Positions 6,356-11,448 of a stretch of DNA of 12,536 nucleotides are shown here, piece after piece; position 1 is the first letter of the stretch, and the number at the start of each line of letters is the position of its first letter. Origin of the DNA: an uncultured Sutterella sp. (GTDB lineage: Bacteria > Pseudomonadota > Gammaproteobacteria > Burkholderiales > Burkholderiaceae_F); contig CAJMEC010000052.1 in assembly GCA_905212345.1 (NCBI GenBank), positions 1-12,536 on the forward strand, written 5' to 3'. The notes under the pieces are model-generated. The model saw only the letters and a program-made list of their open reading frames with translations. It searched no databases and was not told the origin of the DNA. The position numbers and the translations under genes are program-made.

Positions 6356-8504
6356 CTTTAATCACGTAGCCGTACGCACGCTTTCTGCCGTCAGCGTCCT
6401 GCTGGATATAAACGCCTTGAAGTTCGGGTGAAAAGCCCGGCATGCGGTTGATGCCTTCTTCAAGTGCCAAGAAGTATTGCAACACCGCGTCACCCCAAAC
6501 CTCACCCGGCACACAACAAAGCACGCCCGGCGGATAAGGCAGAGCACCTTCTGCGGCAATGCGGCCTTCGGCCTTTTCAAGCGGCACCAATTCCACATGA
6601 CCGCGGATGAATTCAAAGTGAGCCTCCTGCGGCTGCATGGCCATCTTCGGGAAATGAGCCTTGCGGAACATTTCCTTTTGCAATTGCTTCACATTGCGGC
6701 TTCTGTAGAAATCGTGCATTTCTTGGCAAAGCTGACGGATGGTGTAACCACGATAGCGTTCTTCATTGGCCCAATAGACACTGGGCAAGACTTCAGACAA
6801 CGGGGCGTCAGCATCAAGCAACTCTTCAAAGCGCTTGATTTGAGTGACCAAATGCGTCATCTTCGCCATATCCTCGGCGGGAGTCATTAAGAAAAGAATG
6901 GAATTTAAGTCACACTTTTCAGGGATAATGTTGTTTTCACGCAAGTAGTTGGCAAGAATGGTTGCCGGTACACCGAAATCATCATACTCCCCGGTTTCGG
7001 TGTTGATTCCCGGCGTTGTTAAAAGGAATTTGCAGGGGTCAACGAAATATTGGTGTTCGCCATAGCCTTCGAAAGCGTGCCATTTTTCACCGGGCTTAAA
7101 ATCAAAGAACTTCAAATCGCGAGCCATTTCTTCGGTGTTAAAGCTTTCCCACGGACGGCCATCCACCATACTGGGCACAAAGGGGCGAATATGGTGGCAC
7201 GTCTTTAAAAGTAATTTTCTGGCTTCAATCCCTACCTTGACACAATCAAGCCACAAGGCCTTGCCCAACTCCCCTTCATGCATCTTGGCGTTAACATCCA
7301 ACGCGGCAAAAAGCGGATAGAAGGGACTCGTGGAAGCATGCATCATAAAGGCGTTATTTAAACGCTTGTGAGGCACATAGCGATCCTGCCCCTTAATGTG
7401 GCTGTCCTTTTTGTGAATTTGAGAAGTTTGTGAGAAACCGGCTTGCTGCTTATGAACCGATTGCGTCACAAAGATACCGGGATCTTCGGGGCCAAGTTCA
7501 AGAAGCAGCGGCGAGCAGTCCTTCATCATCGGGATAAATTGCTCGTAGCCCACCCAGGCAGAGTCAAAAAGGATGTAATCACAGAGATGACCGATGGAGT
7601 CAACCACTTGGCGAGCGTTATAGATTGTGCCGTCATAGGTGCCCAATTGGATCACAGCCAAGCGGAAAGGGCGTTTTTGATCGGCTTTTTCAGGAGCGAC
7701 TTCACGCACCAAACCGCGCAAATACTCTTCATTGAAGCAATGAGCATCAATGCCACCGATAAAGCCATAGGGATTGCGGGCTGTTTCAAGATAAACAGGG
7801 GTTGCACCAGCTTGAAGCAACGCACCATGGTGGTTGGATTTATGATTGTTACGGTCAAAAAGCACTAAATCGCCCGGAGCTAAAACGGCATTCAACACGA
7901 CTTTATTTGAAGCCGACGTACCGTTTAAAACGAAGTAGGTTTTATCAGCGTTATAAATTTTAGCGGCCGCTTTTTGCGCGGCACATGGAGCGCCTTCGTG
8001 AATCAGCAAATCGCCCATGGAAACGTCGGCATTACAAAGGTCAGCACGGAAAATAGATTCGCCGAAAAAATTGTAGAAAGCGCGGCCTGCCGGGTGGCGA
8101 CGGAAGAACGCGCCCCCCTGGTGCCCCGGGCAGTCAAACTGAAGGTTGCCCGCTTGAACATACTTTTCAAGGCTCCCAAAGAATGGCGGCAGTAACTGTT
8201 CTTCATACTTTTGAGCCGCGTTATCGACTTGACGCCCATAAAAAGCTTTGTTGGTCGGATTGGTATCCATCACGCCATAAAGTTGTCCGACCGGCAATTG
8301 AGATGGGTCATCGGAAACGGCAAAAACCGGAATTCCCAAGTGAAGGGACTGCACCTCTTCGAGCTTGCCGGCCCGAAGATCTTCACTGCTTAAAACAACC
8401 GCGGACACTTCCATCCAGTCTGCCCCCTTTACGGGAACTTGCTCATGAATGGATTCAAAAACATCTTCCAAGCCAGCGCTTACGGCAACTTTTAATTGTT
8501 TCAT
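6345..8504 (-). CDS. speF: Inducible ornithine decarboxylase SpeF
   Basis: PLP-dependent cytosolic enzyme converting ornithine to putrescine and CO2, used in polyamine supply and acid tolerance. The 719 residues cover the full fold: an N-terminal wing domain (about 1-105), the PLP domain with GTSASN at 196-201, FDRNNHKSNHHGA at 216-228 and FDSAW at 313-317, and SVHKQQAGFSQTSQIHKKD with the PLP lysine K352. The C-terminal domain ends in EGRIAAEGALPYPPGVLC and the LQGVY segment. SVHKQQ marks ornithine rather than lysine or arginine decarboxylases. The start (KQLKVAVS), KKDSHIKGQ and VKQLQKEMFRK are closer to E. coli SpeF than to SpeC. The ATG follows AAGGA (8518-8514) by 9 bases. The gene has a long control region with a leader peptide (8670-8822). 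potE, the usual partner of speF, is absent; a terminator and the M15 gene follow. Confidence 0.95.
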   Translation of the reverse strand: MKQLKVAVSAGLEDVFESIHEQVPVKGADWMEVSAVVLSSEDLRAGKLEEVQSLHLGIPVFAVSDDPSQLPVGQLYGVMDTNPTNKAFYGRQVDNAAQKYEEQLLPPFFGSLEKYVQAGNLQFDCPGHQGGAFFRRHPAGRAFYNFFGESIFRADLCNADVSMGDLLIHEGAPCAAQKAAAKIYNADKTYFVLNGTSASNKVVLNAVLAPGDLVLFDRNNHKSNHHGALLQAGATPVYLETARNPYGFIGGIDAHCFNEEYLRGLVREVAPEKADQKRPFRLAVIQLGTYDGTIYNARQVVDSIGHLCDYILFDSAWVGYEQFIPMMKDCSPLLLELGPEDPGIFVTQSVHKQQAGFSQTSQIHKKDSHIKGQDRYVPHKRLNNAFMMHASTSPFYPLFAALDVNAKMHEGELGKALWLDCVKVGIEARKLLLKTCHHIRPFVPSMVDGRPWESFNTEEMARDLKFFDFKPGEKWHAFEGYGEHQYFVDPCKFLLTTPGINTETGEYDDFGVPATILANYLRENNIIPEKCDLNSILFLMTPAEDMAKMTHLVTQIKRFEELLDADAPLSEVLPSVYWANEERYRGYTIRQLCQEMHDFYRSRNVKQLQKEMFRKAHFPKMAMQPQEAHFEFIRGHVELVPLEKAEGRIAAEGALPYPPGVLCCVPGEVWGDAVLQYFLALEEGINRMPGFSPELQGVYIQQDADGRKRAYGYVIKEKA

Positions 8505-8647
8505 AATTGGTTATCCTTAGAAAAATTCCATCACTGCGCGTTGCTCAACACCTCTCAAGGAGGTTTCCCCATTCACTAAACACCGTTTATTCGATGCTCT
8601 TGGGCAACATTAGCCGTAACAGAATCAAATTTTATATGGTGGAAGTT

Positions 8648-8667
8648 TGACGAGAGAAATTTCGTCA
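8648..8667 (-). other. Small hairpin just after the leader peptide stop
   Basis: TGACGA and TCGTCA (6 perfect pairs, loop of 8) start three bases beyond the leader stop at 8670. There is no T-run, so it is not an intrinsic terminator. It could form or be blocked depending on where a ribosome sits on the leader. No other intrinsic terminator is visible between the leader and speF. A short hairpin ACCTC/GAGGT occurs near 8550-8565, and its TCCTT could pair with the AAGGA ribosome site of speF. Confidence 0.4.
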
Positions 8668-8669
8668 GT

Positions 8670-8822
8670 TCAGCCTAACGATACGGGCCAACCAAACGTG
8701 TCGGAAGAATCGTTGGAAGAGGCGGAAAAACGACAATAGCTAAAGCAAGAGCGACAGCTAAAACACGTAATGTGCCGTATTCGACGAATCACAGCATTTT
8801 GCACCCAGTGATTCACATGCAT
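8670..8822 (-). CDS. speFL: SpeFL-like ornithine-sensing leader peptide upstream of speF
   Basis: A 50-codon ORF starts with ATG (8822-8820), 7 bases after AGGAG (8834-8830), the best ribosome site in the speF control region. Residues 11-19 read VIRRIRHIT. E. coli SpeFL has HIRRTTHIM at 10-18, where the HIRRxxH segment holds ornithine in the ribosome exit tunnel. The gapless alignment continues: F21, R24, F27, aromatic Y29, F32 and A34 match E. coli F20, R23, F26, F28, F31 and A33. Differences: the first histidine of the motif is V11, the C-terminal half is rich in Cys and Ser, and the frame continues 16 residues beyond the place where E. coli SpeFL stops. The ORF ends 165 bases before speF. 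In E. coli, ornithine-dependent arrest on the leader prevents Rho from stopping transcription ahead of speF. The role here is inferred from motif and position. Confidence 0.72.
   Translation of the reverse strand: MHVNHWVQNAVIRRIRHITCFSCRSCFSYCRFSASSNDSSDTFGWPVSLG
8678..8765 (-). promoter_or_regulatory. C/U-rich, G-poor stretch, possible Rho-loading (rut) site
   Basis: Reading on the - strand, the second half of the leader ORF is dominated by CTCTT, CTTTAGC, TTTTTCCGCCTCTTCC and CTTCCGAC words with little G, the composition Rho prefers. It lies where a ribosome arrested on the leader would cover part of it, which matches the known logic of E. coli speFL-speF control. Composition alone does not prove Rho action. 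Confidence 0.4.
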
Positions 8823-8847
8823 TTTGGTTCTCCTAAATGCAATCTCC

Positions 8848-8880
8848 CCTATACTTCGTTAATGTATTTTTACATCAACG
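8848..8880 (-). promoter_or_regulatory. Candidate promoter and overlapping inverted repeat (operator) of speFL-speF
   Basis: CGTTAATGTA (8857-8866) and TACATCAACG (8871-8880) are inverted arms around TTTT with one mismatch, forming a 24-base near-palindrome centred on TGTA-N4-TACA. On the - strand, TTGATG (8878-8873) and TATAGG (8853-8848) could be -35 and -10 boxes, but their spacing of 19 is long. The start would fall about 20 bases before the leader ATG. The palindrome would then cover the -35 box and spacer, as expected for a repressor site. The binding protein is unknown. Confidence 0.4.
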
Positions 8881-8896
8881 TTTTTCATTTTTACAT
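8866..8896. repeat. Two direct copies of ATTTTTACAT, 21 bases apart
   Basis: ATTTTTACAT occurs at 8866-8875 and again at 8887-8896. The 21-base period is two helical turns, so both would face the same side of DNA. The first copy overlaps the inverted repeat at 8857-8880. The surrounding 8865-8945 stretch is very A/T-rich. It may hold regulator sites or an UP-like element for the speF promoter. Confidence 0.4.
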
Positions 8897-8941
8897 AAAA
8901 ATTCTTTAAAAAACAAACAACAGTATCGATATTCGTTTAGC

Positions 8942-8972
8942 AAAAAAATCCCCATCCATCAGGACAGGGATT
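8942..8972 (-). terminator. Rho-independent terminator after the U32 gene
   Basis: On the - strand, AATCCCTGTCC (8972-8962) pairs over all 11 positions, with two G-U pairs, with GGATGGGGATT (8957-8947) around a TGAT loop, followed by seven T. It lies 25 bases after the U32 stop and separates that operon from the speF control region. Confidence 0.92.
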
Positions 8973-8996
8973 GGCAGTGTTGGCTGAAAAACATTC

Positions 8997-10262
8997 TTAC
9001 TGAACGTCTTCTTCGTCTGCAGTAACCGTCCTCACGACGTAGAGCTTATCGTTTTCACGAACTTTTTCTGCCACTTTGAAAGTGATATCCATTCCCTTTT
9101 GAATGTTTTCAACCGCTACGTCATCAACAAGAATTTTTTCAGGCGTTACGTACACAGCTCCGGTTGTCGGTCCCGTGATTAAAAGCTTTTCTCCAAGTTT
9201 AAACTTTTGCGCCTGAACCAAAAATTCGGCCACGCCCAATTTAGAGTAATACTTTAAGCACTTGCCCGTATAAAACTTCTTTTCCGTCGCTCTCGAACCA
9301 TAGTGCTCGGTGAGTTCACCGACGGGCTGTCCCAGATAAAAACCATCCCAAAAGCCTCGATTAAAAACCGTCGCCAGCCGCGCGTCCCATGACTGAGAAA
9401 GCTCCTCACTCCAACGAGTTTCGGCGATTGCTTTCAACGCTTCGTCGTAACACTCAACGACCGTGCGAACGTATTCCGGTCCCCGTGCCCGTCCTTCAAT
9501 TTTGAAAACCCGAACGCCCGCTTTCACCATTCTGTCCAAGAATCCGATAGTTTTCAGATCTTTCGGACTCATGATGTATTCATTGTCAATTTCAAATTCA
9601 ATATCGCGTTCTTTATCTTTTGCAATATAGGAACGACGACAAGTTTGAATACAGCTGCCGCGATTGGCACTGTAGCCGCGGGTGGAAAGACTCAGGTAAC
9701 ACTTACCGCTTACGGCCATGCAAAGCGCACCATGACAGAACATTTCAATACGAACCAATTTGCCAGAAGGGCCGCAAATTTTTTCTTCCTCAATGGCTTT
9801 GGAAATGGCCGTCACTTGCTTGAGCGTGAGCTCTCGGGCTAAGACCACAACATCGGCAAATTGAGAGAAAAAGCGGAGTGACTCGACGTTGGAAATGTTC
9901 AGTTGCGTGGACAGGTGAACTTCAAGGCCAATTTGGCGGCAGTAGGTCATTACCGCGACGTCCGAAGCAATGATTGCGTCAATCCCCGCCTCTTTAGCCG
10001 CCTCTAAAATTTCACGCATCAAGGGACGTTCTTCATCGTAAATGATGGTATTGACCGTCAGATAACTCTTGATACCGTGTTCACGGCAAATCCCCGCAAT
10101 TTCTTTTAGATCGGCAATCGTAAAAGTTTTTGCAGAATGGGCACGCATATTGAGATTTTCTACCCCAAAATAAACGGCATCAGCGTGGGCTTGGATGGCT
10201 GCGTAAAGGGACTCTCTCGAACCCACCGGGGCCATGATTTCAAAATCACTTCGTTTAAGCAT
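8997..10262 (-). CDS. U32-family protein (TrhP/YegQ-like, probable RNA hydroxylation enzyme)
   Basis: U32 proteins were first called collagenase-like peptidases, but the E. coli members TrhP and RlhA are needed for hydroxylation of tRNA U34 and 23S rRNA C2501. From the ATG at 10262 the protein has 421 residues. It opens with IMAPVGSRESLYAAI and ADAVYFG, and carries the family signature EMFCHGALCMAVSGKCYLS at 173-191. C181, C188, C204 and C208 are candidates for an iron-sulfur site. IEGRARGPEYV at 255-265 matches the second conserved block. The 421 residues are somewhat shorter than E. coli YegQ (about 450). A TTG three codons upstream (10271) is in frame, but AGGA lies directly against it; the same AGGA is 9 bases from the ATG, so the ATG is chosen. 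This ribosome site overlaps the stop of the GNAT gene, making the pair an operon. Whether tRNA or rRNA is the target cannot be decided. Confidence 0.85.
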   Translation of the reverse strand: MLKRSDFEIMAPVGSRESLYAAIQAHADAVYFGVENLNMRAHSAKTFTIADLKEIAGICREHGIKSYLTVNTIIYDEERPLMREILEAAKEAGIDAIIASDVAVMTYCRQIGLEVHLSTQLNISNVESLRFFSQFADVVVLARELTLKQVTAISKAIEEEKICGPSGKLVRIEMFCHGALCMAVSGKCYLSLSTRGYSANRGSCIQTCRRSYIAKDKERDIEFEIDNEYIMSPKDLKTIGFLDRMVKAGVRVFKIEGRARGPEYVRTVVECYDEALKAIAETRWSEELSQSWDARLATVFNRGFWDGFYLGQPVGELTEHYGSRATEKKFYTGKCLKYYSKLGVAEFLVQAQKFKLGEKLLITGPTTGAVYVTPEKILVDDVAVENIQKGMDITFKVAEKVRENDKLYVVRTVTADEEDVQ

Positions 10263-10273
10263 TGCTTTCAATC

Positions 10274-10783
10274 CTAAAATCCTGAAGCAGGTTGACGCTC
10301 AAAATCAAGCACCATGTCATACCAAGCGGCTCCCCCATGAACAGAGGCTGAAAGCCCTTTGTTCACAAAACCGAATTGCTCATAAAAAGCAATCAGTCCT
10401 TCTTTACAAGTCAAAATCAAGCCACGACGGTTTTCGTTGCGAGCCTTCTCAATCATTTCCATCATCAACAATGAGGCGTAGCCACGATGTCTTTTCTGAG
10501 GCAATACAGCCAAACCGAACACGCTTTGCCAGGCACCGTTGGGATTATGCAGTGACGCATCTTCGTAGAGATCATCGGTAATCGTTTGCTGATCGGTCAC
10601 CATGCCGTCAATGAGGCCGCAGATGCGACCGTCCTCTTCCAACACAATGAAGCAGTCGGCAAAAACAGCCAGACGCTTTTTGAAATTTTCCAAGCTGCAG
10701 GCTTCCGCTAGAGGGAAAGAAGCGCTCTCCACTTCTGCCAAAGCCACTGCATCTTCAATCGTTGCATAACGAAGCTGAATCAC
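10274..10783 (-). CDS. GNAT-family N-acetyltransferase, first gene of an operon with the U32 gene
   Basis: Predicted cytosolic acetyl-CoA-dependent N-acyltransferase of 169 residues. The acetyl-CoA pyrophosphate loop is seen as VLPQKRHRGYA at 93-103 (the R/Q-x-x-G-x-G/A type), preceded by the beta-strand FGLAV, and AFYEQFGF at 132-139 is the usual motif B. The pattern, with an early IEDAVALAEVESASFP, recalls the arylalkylamine acetyltransferase-like branch, but the substrate is unknown. The start is GTG at 10783: AGGAG (10796-10792) stands 8 bases upstream. The stop TAG overlaps the ribosome site of the U32 gene. A strong terminator for the - strand ends directly at the ribosome site of this gene, so expression needs read-through or an initiation point inside the hairpin region. 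Confidence 0.87.
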   Translation of the reverse strand: MIQLRYATIEDAVALAEVESASFPLAEACSLENFKKRLAVFADCFIVLEEDGRICGLIDGMVTDQQTITDDLYEDASLHNPNGAWQSVFGLAVLPQKRHRGYASLLMMEMIEKARNENRRGLILTCKEGLIAFYEQFGFVNKGLSASVHGGAAWYDMVLDFERQPASGF

Positions 10784-10796
10784 GTTCTGAGCTCCT

Positions 10797-10833
10797 AAAA
10801 AAGAAGCGCCCGGGGTCGACTGGGCCTGGGCGC
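10797..10833 (-). terminator. Terminator between VOC and GNAT genes, abutting the GNAT ribosome site
   Basis: On the - strand, GCGCCC (10833-10828) pairs with GGGCGC (10811-10806), with further G/C-rich pairing possible inside. The run TTCTTTTTT follows at once and runs into AGGAG, the ribosome site of the GNAT gene. It should end VOC transcripts, or act as an attenuator for the GNAT-U32 operon. Confidence 0.8.
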
Positions 10834-10835
10834 CG

Positions 10836-10857
10836 CAGACGGTCTAAGCCGTCTGAA
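10836..10857 (-). other. Hairpin carrying an exact copy of the Neisseria DNA uptake 10-mer
   Basis: CAGACGG (10836-10842) and CCGTCTG (10849-10855) form a perfect 7-pair stem with a 6-base loop, 15 bases or so after the VOC stop. GCCGTCTGAA at 10848-10857 (+ strand) equals the Neisseria DUS core. There is no T-run, so it adds to the following terminator rather than ending transcription itself. Confidence 0.6.
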
Positions 10858-10870
10858 TTTAAATTAAAGA

Positions 10871-11275
10871 TTATTTTTTCCACTTACCGTGCACAAGCAC
10901 CACACGATAGCCGTCAGCATCTTCATAAGCCACGCAAGGCCATTTGCCGTTGACATACTGCACGGGCGGCGTCACCTGAGGCACGCCGGCTTGGAACATT
11001 GCCGCCAGGCGGGCGCTCCAATGCTCTTCCTCTTCAATACAAAAGACCCGATAATGCTCGGCCGACGGTGCGCGCGGAGCGGTTTCCTGGCCTCTGACCT
11101 GAGAAAATTCAAACTGATACGGCCAATCCTTATGGCCCAAAAGCACGGTATCCATGCCGTCAACATTTTCACTGCGATCGAGCACTTCGAAACCCAAACC
11201 GTCACGATAAAAAGGCAACAATAATTCGATATCTTTTGTTTGACGAGACAGACGTAATTTCGGATAAGCCGTCAT
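10871..11275 (-). CDS. VOC-family (glyoxalase/bleomycin-resistance fold) protein
   Basis: A 134-residue single-domain protein with the paired beta-alpha-beta-beta-beta pattern of the vicinal oxygen chelate superfamily. The first half opens with LRLSRQTKDIELLLPFYRDG and continues GLGFEVLDR, typical of this fold, and QFEFSQ gives a possible metal-side strand with a glutamate. The second half ends VAYEDADGYRVVLVHGK, the usual closing strand. It resembles Bacillus YycE-like proteins of unknown role, so a lyase or dioxygenase activity should not be assumed. The ATG follows AGGAG (11288-11284) by 8 bases. It is divergent from pepA, and a terminator follows. Confidence 0.85.
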   Translation of the reverse strand: MTAYPKLRLSRQTKDIELLLPFYRDGLGFEVLDRSENVDGMDTVLLGHKDWPYQFEFSQVRGQETAPRAPSAEHYRVFCIEEEEHWSARLAAMFQAGVPQVTPPVQYVNGKWPCVAYEDADGYRVVLVHGKWKK

Positions 11276-11321
11276 GTTTCGAACTCCTAATAAACTGTGC
11301 GATTGTTAATGTAACGGATTC

Positions 11322-11327
11322 ATTATA
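11322..11327 (-). promoter_or_regulatory. Likely -10 box of the VOC gene
   Basis: On the - strand a perfect TATAAT lies 46 bases before the ATG of the VOC gene. No -35 hexamer with a good match stands 16-18 bases further upstream, so strength or regulation is unclear. Confidence 0.4.
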
Positions 11328-11362
11328 GACGCTGCCTTACCTTTTTTCGCTCTTTTAACCGC

Positions 11363-11392
11363 GTTTTTGCCTAGAAAAAGCGTAGGAAAAAC
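11363..11392. repeat. Inverted repeat in the divergent VOC-pepA intergenic region
   Basis: GTTTTTGCCTA (11363-11373) and TAGGAAAAAC (11383-11392) are inverted arms with one extra G in the left arm. AAAAAGCG inside can pair alternatively with the CGCGTTTTT at the left. It lies between the two divergent genes, upstream of a possible pepA -10 box (TAAAAT at 11406-11411). It may be a shared operator; it has no clear terminator form. Confidence 0.35.
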
Positions 11393-11448
11393 AAAACGTT
11401 TTTATTAAAATGATTAGCCTCAGGGAATTCTTTTGAAGGACGCCGGAA

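Noticed and set aside
6477..6890. 137-codon + strand ORF opposite speF, and several similar long antisense ORFs
   Set aside because: They are shadows of the conserved speF frame: no ribosome site, no recognisable protein, composition as expected for an antisense frame.
8629..8659. Second promoter directly before speF (TATAAAAT on the - strand, 8636-8629)
   Set aside because: No -35 hexamer at 16-18 bases; A/T-rich match alone is too weak.
10269..10271. TTG start for the U32 gene
   Set aside because: AGGA directly abuts it with no spacer, whereas the ATG at 10262 has a 9-base spacing.
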